Shown here one piece after another: positions 52,057-59,714 of a DNA stretch of 64,000 nucleotides; the stretch's first letter is position 1; each line of letters opens with the position of its first letter. Below the pieces are notes generated by a model, which did no database searches, was not told where the DNA came from, and saw only the letters and a program-made list of their open reading frames with translations. This DNA comes from Paraburkholderia hiiakae. GTDB taxonomy: Bacteria > Pseudomonadota > Gammaproteobacteria > Burkholderiales > Burkholderiaceae. Location: the NCBI RefSeq assembly GCF_904848665.1, contig NZ_CAJHCQ010000009.1, positions 62,001 to 126,000 on the forward strand, given 5' to 3'. The position numbers and the translations under genes were made by a program.

Positions 52057-52959
52057 TCAGATCACGCGCGCACGCAGCTTTGCGGAGATGAGATCGATGG
52101 CCGTGACGACGGCGATCACCATGATGAGTACGGCGCTGGTCTGTTGATAATCGAACGAGCGGATTTCCTCATACAACACCACGCCGATACCACCCGCGCC
52201 CACCATGCCCACCACCATCGCCGAGCGCACGTTGGACTCGAACCGGTAGAGCGTGTAGGAGATCCACAGCGGCATGACCTGGGGCAGCACGCCGTAGATG
52301 ATCTCGTCGAGCGGCGAGGCGCCCGTGGCGCGCACGCCTTCCACGGGGCGCGGGTCGATGGCTTCCACGGCTTCGGCAAAGAGCTTCGCGAGCACGCCCG
52401 TGGTGTGCACCCACAAGGCGAGCACGCCCGCGAACGGCCCGAGGCCCACGGCCACGATGAAGAGCATCGCGAACACCATCTCGTTGATGGCGCGGCACGC
52501 GTCCATCAAACGCCGCACGGGATGCAGCACCCATGCGGGCGCGAGATTGTGCGCCGACATCAACCCGAACGGCACTGCGCAGACGATGGCGAGCGCCGTG
52601 CCCCACAGCGCCACCGCGACCGTCACCCACATTTCGTGGGCGTACGTGCGCCATTCCGTGAAGTCCGGCGGGAAGAAGCCGCGTGCGAACGTGCCCATGT
52701 TCGCGGGGTCGGAGAAGAGGTCGAGCGGGCGCATGTCGGCGCCGCGCCACGCCACGCCGAGCAGCACGAACACCATGGCCCAGAGCACGAGCGAGGACCA
52801 GCTGCGCTTGCCTGCCTGCTTGCTCGCCGCAAGGACGGCCGCCGCTTGAGCCGTTTTTGGCGCGGCGGCGACGGCTGGCGCCGCCGCCGGTCCAGCAACG
52901 GGACCGGAGACTTCTGCCTGCCGCACGGCGCGTGAGCTGTCGAAATCCATTGCGCCCAT
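52057..52959 (-). CDS. phnE: Phosphonate ABC transporter permease
   Basis: PhnE, 300 residues, the membrane component of the phosphonate importer. An Ala/Pro-rich N-terminus of about 50 residues precedes the first helix (LVLWAMVFVLLGVAW). The EAA loop that contacts PhnC is EAVEAIDPRPVEGVRATGASPLDEIIYGVLP. The final helices include SAMVVGMVGAGGIGVVLYEEI, a PhnE hallmark. The start codon shares one base with the phnD stop (TAATG), which indicates translational coupling. Only one permease gene is present, so it probably homodimerises. Confidence 0.95.
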   Translation of the reverse strand: MGAMDFDSSRAVRQAEVSGPVAGPAAAPAVAAAPKTAQAAAVLAASKQAGKRSWSSLVLWAMVFVLLGVAWRGADMRPLDLFSDPANMGTFARGFFPPDFTEWRTYAHEMWVTVAVALWGTALAIVCAVPFGLMSAHNLAPAWVLHPVRRLMDACRAINEMVFAMLFIVAVGLGPFAGVLALWVHTTGVLAKLFAEAVEAIDPRPVEGVRATGASPLDEIIYGVLPQVMPLWISYTLYRFESNVRSAMVVGMVGAGGIGVVLYEEIRSFDYQQTSAVLIMVIAVVTAIDLISAKLRARVI

Positions 52960-53936
52960 TACTGCTTCGCGAGTGCGCCGATCTTGGCGTCAATGGCCGC
53001 GATCTGGCTCTTGCGGTCGTCGTCGGAGAGATGCGTGTCGGCGGCGATCTTCTCTTTCTGCTGGAACAGCGCGACCTGGCGGATCGGCAGGAGCTGCGCG
53101 TCGGTGGCGGGCGCGAAGCCTGCATAGCCGGTAATGTCGGCCATGATCTTCTTCTCGCGCGGATCGGTCTTCCCGTAGTGGTAGAAGAAGTCGCGCAGCT
53201 TTTGCTTCGTGGCTTCAGGCAGATCCTTGCGATACACGAGCGGATCGGAAGGAATGAGCGGCGAGGTCCACAGCACGCGCACCTGCGCAAAGCGGTCCGG
53301 GTGCTTCTGCTGGAGCGTGGACAGTTCGATGGAGTTGTTGGTGGCGATATCCACCTTGTTGTTCACCACGGCGAGCAGGTTGGCTTCATGGCTCGACGGC
53401 AGCACGGTCTTGAAGTTCATCGCGTTCACCGAAACGCCGTGCTGCGCGAAGAGGTAGTAGCCCGGAATCAGCGTGCCCGAGGTCGAATTGGGGTCGCCCC
53501 AGCCGAGCGTGAGATCCTTAGTATTCTTGAACACATCGTCGATCGTCTTCACGCGGCTGTTCACGTTGGTGATGAGCACCGACTTGTAACCCGTGTCGCC
53601 GTTCGCGTAGAGCACCTTCGCGAAGATCTCGCCATTCGAGCGGTCCACGGCTTCCATGGCCGAAGCGTTGCCGAAATAGCCGATCTGCACTTTGTTGAAG
53701 CGCATTGCCTCGATGATGCCCGAGTAGTCGGTGGCGAAGAACGCATTCACGTGCAGGCCGGTCTGCTTGTTCAGGTCGTCGATGAACGGTTGCCAGCGTT
53801 GCTTGAGCACCGCAGACGAATCGGTCGAGATGATGCCGAAGCTGAGGTCATCCGCGTGAGCGGCCGCGCTGCCAAGCGAGGCAAACGCGACGGTGCCGGC
53901 GGCGCACCAGGAGAGCATGGAGCGGAGCAGTTTCAT
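52959..53936 (-). CDS. phnD: Phosphonate ABC transporter substrate-binding protein
   Basis: PhnD, 325 residues, the periplasmic binding protein for 2-aminoethylphosphonate and similar phosphonates. The signal peptide is about 28 residues (cut after SAAAHA, before DDLSFG). Ligand-site sequences FFATDYSGIIEAMRFNKVQIGYFGNASAMEA and the Ser/Thr-rich DPNSTSGTLIPGYYL are typical. The ATG at 53936 is chosen at the signal peptide; the long upstream reading overlaps phnC and is not used. It is 53 nt after phnC and coupled to phnE. Confidence 0.95.
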   Translation of the reverse strand: MKLLRSMLSWCAAGTVAFASLGSAAAHADDLSFGIISTDSSAVLKQRWQPFIDDLNKQTGLHVNAFFATDYSGIIEAMRFNKVQIGYFGNASAMEAVDRSNGEIFAKVLYANGDTGYKSVLITNVNSRVKTIDDVFKNTKDLTLGWGDPNSTSGTLIPGYYLFAQHGVSVNAMNFKTVLPSSHEANLLAVVNNKVDIATNNSIELSTLQQKHPDRFAQVRVLWTSPLIPSDPLVYRKDLPEATKQKLRDFFYHYGKTDPREKKIMADITGYAGFAPATDAQLLPIRQVALFQQKEKIAADTHLSDDDRKSQIAAIDAKIGALAKQ

Positions 53937-53989
53937 TGGAGCGGTCCGTGGTGAGGGGAAACGTTGCGGGTTGAAAATGGGTTGGGCTG

Positions 53990-54817
53990 TCATGCCGCGC
54001 GAGGCTGTGCGCCGAAGCGCATTGCCGCAGATGGCGCAGCATCGGGTTCGAGCAGTTCGCGCGCGGCGTTGCCATAAAGCTGTTGCAGCAGGGCAGGCGT
54101 GAGCGCCGCCGACGCGCCGTCGTACACCACGCGACCGTCGCGCAGCGCGATGGTGCGCGGGCAATACTCCATGGCGATATCTACCTGATGCAGCGAGACG
54201 ACCACGGTCAAGCCGTGATCGCGGTTTAGCATGCGCATCATGTCCATGACGCGGCGCGACGATGTGGGGTCGAGCGAGGCGATGGGTTCGTCGGCGAGAA
54301 TGAGGCGCGCGCGCTGCACGAGTGCGCGGGCGAGCGCCGCGCGCTGCTGCTGGCCGCCCGAGAGATTCGCGGCGCGCTCAGCGGCCTTGTGCGCGATGCC
54401 GACTTCGCCGAGCGCAGCAAGCATCAGCTCGCGCTCGGCGCGTGGAAAGCGGCCCGTGAGGCGTCGCCACAACGGCAGCCGCGACAGCGCGCCGATCAGC
54501 ACATTCGTTTCGACCGTGAGGCGATTCACGAGATTGAACTGCTGAAACACGAAGCCGATGTCGCGACGAATGCGGCGCACTTCGCGCACGATGCGTCCGT
54601 CCTGCTGAATAGGACGACCCAGGATTTCGATGCGCGAAGGCTGCGGGTCGGAAGCGGTAAAGCCCGCAATATGGCGAAGCAAGGTCGATTTGCCCGAGCC
54701 CGATGCGCCGATCAGCGCGACCATCTCGCCAACGCCTACGCGCAGGTTGATTTCGTCGAGTGCCTTGCGGCCGCTGTCGAAGCTTTTCGAGAGGCGTTCG
54801 ATGCGAATGGCGTCCAT
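53990..54817 (-). CDS. phnC: Phosphonate ABC transporter ATP-binding protein
   Basis: PhnC, 275 residues, the ATPase of the phosphonate importer. Walker A is GASGSGKST (37-45), the signature LSGGQQQRAALARALVQ, Walker B LILADEPIASLDP, and the switch His is in SLHQVDIAMEY. The C-terminal tail of about 25 residues is Ala/Arg-rich. It is the first gene of the phnCDE operon. Upstream lie a PhnF-like palindrome at 54890-54899 and a Pho-box-like element at 54946-54963, so phosphate limitation and PhnF may both control it. Confidence 0.95.
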   Translation of the reverse strand: MDAIRIERLSKSFDSGRKALDEINLRVGVGEMVALIGASGSGKSTLLRHIAGFTASDPQPSRIEILGRPIQQDGRIVREVRRIRRDIGFVFQQFNLVNRLTVETNVLIGALSRLPLWRRLTGRFPRAERELMLAALGEVGIAHKAAERAANLSGGQQQRAALARALVQRARLILADEPIASLDPTSSRRVMDMMRMLNRDHGLTVVVSLHQVDIAMEYCPRTIALRDGRVVYDGASAALTPALLQQLYGNAARELLEPDAAPSAAMRFGAQPRAA

Positions 54818-54889
54818 AACAATCCGTCGCTGTGTAGTCGAGGGCTCATTCTAGGAAGCGACTGTGACGGTTGAGTGAAGGTGTCGCGA

Positions 54890-54899
54890 CGTCTAGACG
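54890..54899. promoter_or_regulatory. Putative PhnF operator upstream of phnC
   Basis: CGTCTAGACG is identical to the 10-bp core of the palindrome between phnG and phnF (31892-31909); over 18 aligned bases 13 match. It lies 72-82 nt upstream of the phnC start codon. The assignment is inferred from this shared sequence. Confidence 0.62.
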
Positions 54900-54945
54900 A
54901 CTACATGTTTTACGGCCTTCCGGGCGCAGAAAAATCGCGTGAGAT

Positions 54946-54963
54946 GTGACAGAGGCATGACGC
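54946..54963 (-). promoter_or_regulatory. Pho-box-like element upstream of phnC
   Basis: Read on the minus strand this is GCGTCAT-GCCT-CTGTCAC. The second 7-mer matches the PhoB consensus exactly and the first in five of seven positions, with the canonical 4-bp spacer. A further CTGTCAC on the plus strand (54971-54977) makes a larger inverted repeat. Confidence 0.6.
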
Positions 54964-55149
54964 CAAACATCTGTCACGCTCAATATCGAAGGAAGCGGCT
55001 ATATTGATAGGTAACGCACATGCTGTCCCTGGTTTTCCTGACTTATTGCCGACTCATTGTCGACAGGGGCGGCAGGCGCAAGGCAGTTGTAGACAATGCG
55101 GCCGCACACCGCGGCCCCGATCAGACCGAGCGACGAAACCCGGCGCCCT

Positions 55150-56184
55150 ATGCAGGCACTGAGCTTCCTACCCGACAGCTTCGCGGAATACGAGGACCTC
55201 AAGGCGATCCTCGATGCCGGCGCACGCTGGTTCGACATCCACAGCGCGGGCGAAGTCGAAGTGCGGGGCCGTGCGTTTGCGCTTCATGTCGCGGCGATCG
55301 GCTCGCGCGATCCGGCGGCGCCCGCCATCGGTTTTTTCGGCGGCATTCATGGGCTCGAGCGGATCGGCTCGCAACTGGTGCTCGATTACATGCGCGCGTT
55401 GGTGGGGCGTCTCGCGTGGGACGAACTGCTGATGCGCCAGCTCGAATCCGTGCGTATCGTGCTCGCGCCGATCGTCAATCCGGGCGGCATGTGGCTGGCC
55501 ACGCGTGCGAACCCGAACGGCGTGGATCTCATGCGCAACGCGCCGCAGGACGCCGACGAACGCGTGCCCTTTCTCGCGGGCGGCCAGCGTGTGGGCTCGT
55601 GGCTGCCGTGGTATCGCGGCAGGCGCGGCGCACCCATGGAAACCGAGGCGAGCGCGCTCCTGAAGATCGTGGACGAAGAACTCTCGCGGCGCCCGCTCTC
55701 TTTCGCGCTCGACTGTCATTCGGGCTACGGCTGGAGCGACAGCATCTGGTTTCCGTATGCACGCACGCGCCGGCTCATGCGCCACCTGCCCGAAATGTAC
55801 GTGCTCAAGACGATGTTCGAGCGCGCGCATCCGCATCACGGCTACACATTCGAGCCGCAGAGCCACCAATATCTGCTGCATGGCGACCTGTGGGATTGCG
55901 CGTACGATCGCGCGCCCGCCGGCAACATCTTCCTGCCGCTCACGCTCGAACTAGGCTCGTGGCTGTGGATCAAGAAGAACCCGCGCCAGATTTTCTCGCG
56001 CCAGGGCATGTTCAATCCGCTGATGGAGCATCGCACGGCGCGCGTTCTCCGGCGTCACGCGAACCTGTTCGATTTCCTCACGCGCGCCGCGTATTCGTCG
56101 CAACGCTGGCTGCCCGAGGGCGTGACGCGCGAACAGGTGCTGCAAAGCGCGATCGCGCACTGGTATCGCAGGCCGGGCGCATGA
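55150..56184 (+). CDS. M14-family zinc carboxypeptidase-like protein (DUF2817 type)
   Basis: A 344-residue metallopeptidase-like protein. Metal ligands are His67 and Glu70 in FFGGIHGLERIGSQ and His190 in LDCHSGYG; the catalytic glutamate is likely in LTLELGSWLW. No signal peptide is evident, so it is probably cytoplasmic. The ATG at 55150 starts MQALSFLPDSFAEY; an earlier in-frame ATG at 55096 is possible. The next gene, an alpha/beta hydrolase, overlaps by four bases (ATGA), so the two are cotranslated. The substrate is unknown. Confidence 0.82.
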   Translation: MQALSFLPDSFAEYEDLKAILDAGARWFDIHSAGEVEVRGRAFALHVAAIGSRDPAAPAIGFFGGIHGLERIGSQLVLDYMRALVGRLAWDELLMRQLESVRIVLAPIVNPGGMWLATRANPNGVDLMRNAPQDADERVPFLAGGQRVGSWLPWYRGRRGAPMETEASALLKIVDEELSRRPLSFALDCHSGYGWSDSIWFPYARTRRLMRHLPEMYVLKTMFERAHPHHGYTFEPQSHQYLLHGDLWDCAYDRAPAGNIFLPLTLELGSWLWIKKNPRQIFSRQGMFNPLMEHRTARVLRRHANLFDFLTRAAYSSQRWLPEGVTREQVLQSAIAHWYRRPGA

Positions 56185-56951
56185 GCGAACCGTGGATTCT
56201 CTTGCGCGGCCTCACGCGCGAATCGCGTCACTGGGGCGCGTTCGCCACGCGCGAGGAGGCGATGCCTGTCGACCTGCCGGGCAACGGCACCGAGGCGCAC
56301 GTCCGTTCTCCGCTCGCCGTCGATGCCTACGTGGACGCACTGCGCGCCGAGGCGCAGCGGCGCGGCGCGCGTGCGCCTTACCGCGTGCTGGCGATGTCGC
56401 TGGGCGGCATGGTGGCGACGGCGTGGGCGCTGCGCTATCCCGAAGAGATCGCGCGCCTCGTGCTCGTGAACACGAGCATGCGACCGCATAGCCGTGTGTA
56501 CGAGCGCTTGCGGCCCTCGGCGTGGTCCGCGCTCGTGCGCGTGGCGCGCTATTGGGATGGCGACGACAGCGACGATATTGCCGAGACGCTGATCCACGGC
56601 CTCACCTGCGCGCGGCGCGACACGCTCGCCGCCGACCTCGAAACGTGGCGCGCGATCCGCGAGAGCGCCCACGTGAGCCGCGCGAACGCGCTACGCCAGC
56701 TAGCTGCCGCCGCGCGCTTCAAGGCGCGCGGGGTGCCGCGCTGTGCGGTGCTCGTGGTGTCGTCGCGCGGCGACCGGCTCGTGAATCCCGTTTGCTCGGC
56801 GCGCCTCGCGCGGGCCTGGGGCGCGCCGCACGTGGAACATCCGTGGGCGGGGCACGATCTGCCGCATGACGATCCGCAATGGCTCGTCGATACGCTCCAC
56901 GCGGGCGATATCGCCGCGAACGCCGCGGGCCAGGCCGCCGGGCGCGTCTGA
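56181..56951 (+). CDS. Alpha/beta-fold hydrolase
   Basis: A 256-residue alpha/beta hydrolase. The nucleophile is Ser73 in AMSLGGMVATAW, a nucleophile elbow in which the usual first Gly is Ala. The acid is probably the Asp of SSRGDRLVN, and the histidine is in WAGHDLPHDDP. The oxyanion strand near the N-terminus is WILLRGLTRESRHWG, where the standard HG dipeptide is RG. It overlaps the M14 gene by four bases and precedes selD by 93 nt. The paired M14 peptidase suggests a common, unknown substrate. Confidence 0.82.
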   Translation: MSEPWILLRGLTRESRHWGAFATREEAMPVDLPGNGTEAHVRSPLAVDAYVDALRAEAQRRGARAPYRVLAMSLGGMVATAWALRYPEEIARLVLVNTSMRPHSRVYERLRPSAWSALVRVARYWDGDDSDDIAETLIHGLTCARRDTLAADLETWRAIRESAHVSRANALRQLAAAARFKARGVPRCAVLVVSSRGDRLVNPVCSARLARAWGAPHVEHPWAGHDLPHDDPQWLVDTLHAGDIAANAAGQAAGRV

Positions 56952-57044
56952 GCGGCTTTCGCAGCGGCGCCGTCCGCATCGCCCGTCCGGCGATTGCCCC
57001 ATAATACGAAAACTCATCCGGCACTTTCAGGACGGTTTCCAGAC

Positions 57045-58112
57045 ATGAACGACAAACCCGCCATTGGCGCTGCGGTGCCGCGCCTCACGAGCCTTTCGCA
57101 CGGCGGTGGCTGCGGCTGCAAGATCGCGCCGGGCGTGCTTTCCGCGCTGCTCGCGCGCAGCACGCCGCTCACCACCGCGTTTCCGAACCTGCTGGTCGGC
57201 ACCGAGACCGCTGACGACGCTGCCGTCTACAAGCTCAACGACGAGCAGGCCATCGTCGCGACCACGGACTTCTTCATGCCGATCGTCGACGACCCGTACG
57301 ACTTCGGCCGCATCGCCGCGACCAACGCGCTTTCGGACGTCTATGCCATGGGCGGCAAGCCGATTCTCGCGCTCGCGCTGGTGGGCATGCCCATCAACGT
57401 GCTGCCGCACGACGTGATCGCGCAGGTGCTGCGCGGCGGCGAGGACGTGTGCGCGGCGGCGGGCATCCCCGTGGCGGGCGGACATTCGATCGACTCCGTG
57501 GAGCCCATTTACGGATTGGCGGCGCTCGGCGTGGTGCATCCCGAGCGCGTGAAGCGCAACGCATCGGCAAAGGCCGGCGACGTGCTCGTGCTCGGCAAGC
57601 CGCTGGGCGTGGGCGTGCTTTCCGCCGCGCTCAAGAAGGAAATTCTCGACGACGCCGGCTACAAAGCGATGGTGACCGCCGCGACGATGCTCAACAAGCC
57701 GGGCGCGACGCTCGCTGAATTACCGGGCGTGCACGCCATGACCGACGTGACCGGCTTCGGTTTGCTCGGTCACACGCTCGAGATCGCGCGCGGCGCGACG
57801 CTCACGGCACGCCTGCGCTACGCCGACCTGCCGTGGCTGCCGGGCGTGCAGAAGTTCGTCGATGACGGTGTGTTCACGGGCGCCTCGGGCCGCAACTGGG
57901 CGTCGTACGGCGACGCTGTGACGCTCGCACCCGGCCTGCCCGAAAGCGCGCGCACGCTGCTCACCGACCCGCAAACCTCGGGCGGCCTGCTCGTGGCCTG
58001 CGCGCCGCAGAGCGTGGACGAAGTGCTGGCGATCTTCCGCGCCGAAGGCTTTAGCGACGCTCGTGTGATCGGCGAACTGAGCGACGGCCCGGCGCGCGTG
58101 GAAGCGCTGTGA
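57045..58112 (+). CDS. selD: Selenide, water dikinase
   Basis: SelD, 355 residues, makes selenophosphate from selenide and ATP for selenocysteine or 2-selenouridine synthesis. The active-site Gly-rich loop has Cys23 (rather than selenocysteine) in GGGCGCK, followed by Lys26, matching Cys17 and Lys20 of the E. coli enzyme. Metal-binding Asp residues appear in TETADDAAVY and TTDFFMP, and the GGHSID motif is intact. The ATG at 57045 is used. The selenium genes selA, selB and mnmH are not in the window. A CDF transporter gene follows after seven nt. Confidence 0.95.
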   Translation: MNDKPAIGAAVPRLTSLSHGGGCGCKIAPGVLSALLARSTPLTTAFPNLLVGTETADDAAVYKLNDEQAIVATTDFFMPIVDDPYDFGRIAATNALSDVYAMGGKPILALALVGMPINVLPHDVIAQVLRGGEDVCAAAGIPVAGGHSIDSVEPIYGLAALGVVHPERVKRNASAKAGDVLVLGKPLGVGVLSAALKKEILDDAGYKAMVTAATMLNKPGATLAELPGVHAMTDVTGFGLLGHTLEIARGATLTARLRYADLPWLPGVQKFVDDGVFTGASGRNWASYGDAVTLAPGLPESARTLLTDPQTSGGLLVACAPQSVDEVLAIFRAEGFSDARVIGELSDGPARVEAL

Positions 58113-58119
58113 GGACCGT

Positions 58120-59025
58120 ATGAGCGGAGAATCGCCGAAAGCCATCTTTTATGCGCTCGCAGCGAACTTCGGCATTGCGGTCTGCAAGTACGCCGCCGCG
58201 GCGTTCACGGGTTCGGGATCGATGTTCGCGGAGGCGATTCACTCCACGGCCGACTGCGGCAATCAGCTGCTGCTGCTCTTTGGTCTGCGCCAGTCGCGCG
58301 AGCCGCCCACGCCGCTGCATCCCATGGGCACGGGCCGCGCGATCAACTTCTATTCGCTGCTCGTGGCGCTGCTGCTGTTTTTCGTGGGCGGCGCGTTCTC
58401 GGTGTACGAGGGCGTGCATCGGCTGATCCTTCGCGAGCCGCTCCGATTCGTGTACGTGGCGCTCGTGGTGCTGGGCATTTCTGTGGTGCTCGAGGCGTTT
58501 TCGCTCTACGGCGCGATGCGTGAGATTCGCAAGGGTTCTCCCACAAAATCGCTGTGGCGCTGGGCGCGCGAAACGCGCGACTCGGACCTGCTCGTCGTGG
58601 CGGGCGAGGACATCGCCGCGCTCGCGGGTCTCGCTATTGCCTTCGCCGCGGTGCTGCTCACGGTCATTACGGGCAATCCGGTATGGGACGCGTGCGGCTC
58701 GATCGGCGTGGGCGTGCTGCTCATGCTGATTGCGTGGTTCATCGCGCGCGAAGTGAAGTCGATGATCGTGGGCGAATCGGCGAGCCCGGAAATGCGGCGC
58801 GATATCGAATCGTTCCTGCGCGCGCGGCCCGAGATTCGCAGCATCATCAGCCTGATTACCCTGCAATGGGGCAAGGAGGTGATGGTGGCGGTGCAGTGCG
58901 AAATGCTCGACTACGAGCACAGCCGCACCATGGTCGAAGCGATCAACGGGATCGAAGCCGACCTGCAGGCGCGTTTTCCACTCGTGCGCTGGGTGTTTTT
59001 CGAGCCGGATTTCGTGAATCGGTAA
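58120..59025 (+). CDS. Cation diffusion facilitator family transporter
   Basis: A 301-residue CDF protein with about six membrane helices and a C-terminal cytosolic domain. The helix-2 metal site is in FAEAIHSTADCGNQ (His41, Asp45), and the helix-5 site is in VVAGEDIAALAG, where Glu-Asp replaces the usual His-x3-Asp. This altered site could change metal preference away from zinc. The C-terminal domain has LITLQWGKEVMVAVQCEM and ends FFEPDFVNR. It is seven nt after selD and therefore likely cotranscribed with it. The exported metal is unknown. Confidence 0.88.
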   Translation: MSGESPKAIFYALAANFGIAVCKYAAAAFTGSGSMFAEAIHSTADCGNQLLLLFGLRQSREPPTPLHPMGTGRAINFYSLLVALLLFFVGGAFSVYEGVHRLILREPLRFVYVALVVLGISVVLEAFSLYGAMREIRKGSPTKSLWRWARETRDSDLLVVAGEDIAALAGLAIAFAAVLLTVITGNPVWDACGSIGVGVLLMLIAWFIAREVKSMIVGESASPEMRRDIESFLRARPEIRSIISLITLQWGKEVMVAVQCEMLDYEHSRTMVEAINGIEADLQARFPLVRWVFFEPDFVNR

Positions 59026-59033
59026 CGCCAGCG

Positions 59034-59057
59034 CCCGGCGGTTGGAAAACCGCCGGG
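59034..59057. other. Perfect hairpin between the CDF gene and the 24-codon ORF
   Basis: CCCGGCGGTT (59034-59043) pairs with AACCGCCGGG (59048-59057) over a GGAA tetraloop, eight nt after the CDF stop. There is no T-tract on either side, so intrinsic termination is weak; it may act for both convergent genes. Confidence 0.55.
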
Positions 59058-59099
59058 CCTGTTCACATCTTCACGACATCGTCACGCGCGCTTCAAATT

Positions 59100-59174
59100 T
59101 CAATGCCGAAACGGCGTCCACACGGGCGTGGTGTTGTCCCACTGCTCGAGTTCGGAAGGTACGGTCGAATTCAT
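59100..59174 (-). CDS. Small ORF, 24 codons, unknown function
   Basis: A 24-residue reading, MNSTVPSELEQWDNTTPVW plus five residues ending in RH, starts with ATG at 59174 and stops with TGA at 59100. TAGGAG lies seven bases before the ATG, an excellent ribosome binding site. The sequence is acidic and Trp-containing, with no membrane segment. It is on the same strand as and 55 nt downstream of the DUF4148 gene, so it may be the second gene of that transcript. I do not recognise a family; it could also be a spurious reading. Confidence 0.5.
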   Translation of the reverse strand: MNSTVPSELEQWDNTTPVWTPFRH

Positions 59175-59229
59175 GTTGGACTCCTACGTTTTTCGTCTTG
59201 CAATCCAAATACCGATGCGTCTTGCGGAT

Positions 59230-59502
59230 TTATTCGCCAGCCTGCGCTACGCGCTGAGCGTTATTTGCGCGGCTTTCCTGCAGCGCGATGCGTTGCGCTT
59301 GCGTGCGGCCGATCAGGCTTTGCTCGGGGTAACTCGTCTTGTTCAGCGATGGCAGCGTGCCGTCACGATACGCGGCGGCGATTTCGGCTTTGACTTCGGC
59401 GCGGGTTTTCGGGGCGCCGTTGTCCTGTGCGAAGGCCGAAACACTAGCGGCAAGCGAGAGAACGAGCGTGGCGCCAATGGCGGTTGCGAGAGTGCGTTTC
59501 AT
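59230..59502 (-). CDS. DUF4148 secreted protein, short form
   Basis: A 90-residue exported protein of the DUF4148 family. The signal peptide covers about 25 residues (MKRTLATAIGATLVLSLAASVSAFA), cut before QDNGAPK. The core TRAEVKAEIAAAYRDGTLPSLNKTSYPEQSLIGRTQAQRIA follows, and the end is Ala/Gln-rich. An AAGGAG site precedes the ATG at 59502; the reading from 59529 is not used. Compared with the DUF4148 protein at 8918-9244 it is shorter and lacks the Gly-rich tail. The function is unknown. Confidence 0.88.
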   Translation of the reverse strand: MKRTLATAIGATLVLSLAASVSAFAQDNGAPKTRAEVKAEIAAAYRDGTLPSLNKTSYPEQSLIGRTQAQRIALQESRANNAQRVAQAGE

Positions 59503-59690
59503 GATCTGCTCCTTTTCTACTGGTGCCACGTGGTTCGCGGCGACAGGAGCAAATGTAGTTGCGCAGCCGCTTGCGATAAACGGCCGGAACGCGAAAGGAA
59601 TTGTCGAAAATCCGGAACAATCGCTGCGCCGCGCCCGCGAAAGCCTTTGCGGACGCGGCTTTGAGGGTGGGCGCAGGCTTACAGCGTTAA

Positions 59691-59713
59691 GCGGCCCAGC
59701 CTATGCGGCCCAG
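59691..59713. repeat. 14-bp tandem repeat at the ceoR stop codon
   Basis: GCGGCCCAGCCTAT occurs at 59691-59704 and 59705-59718, then the first eight bases follow again at 59719-59726 (GCGGCCCA). On the minus strand the regulator's TAG stop (59715-59717) lies inside this block. The unit is not a multiple of 3. Confidence 0.8.
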
Positions 59714-59714
59714 C

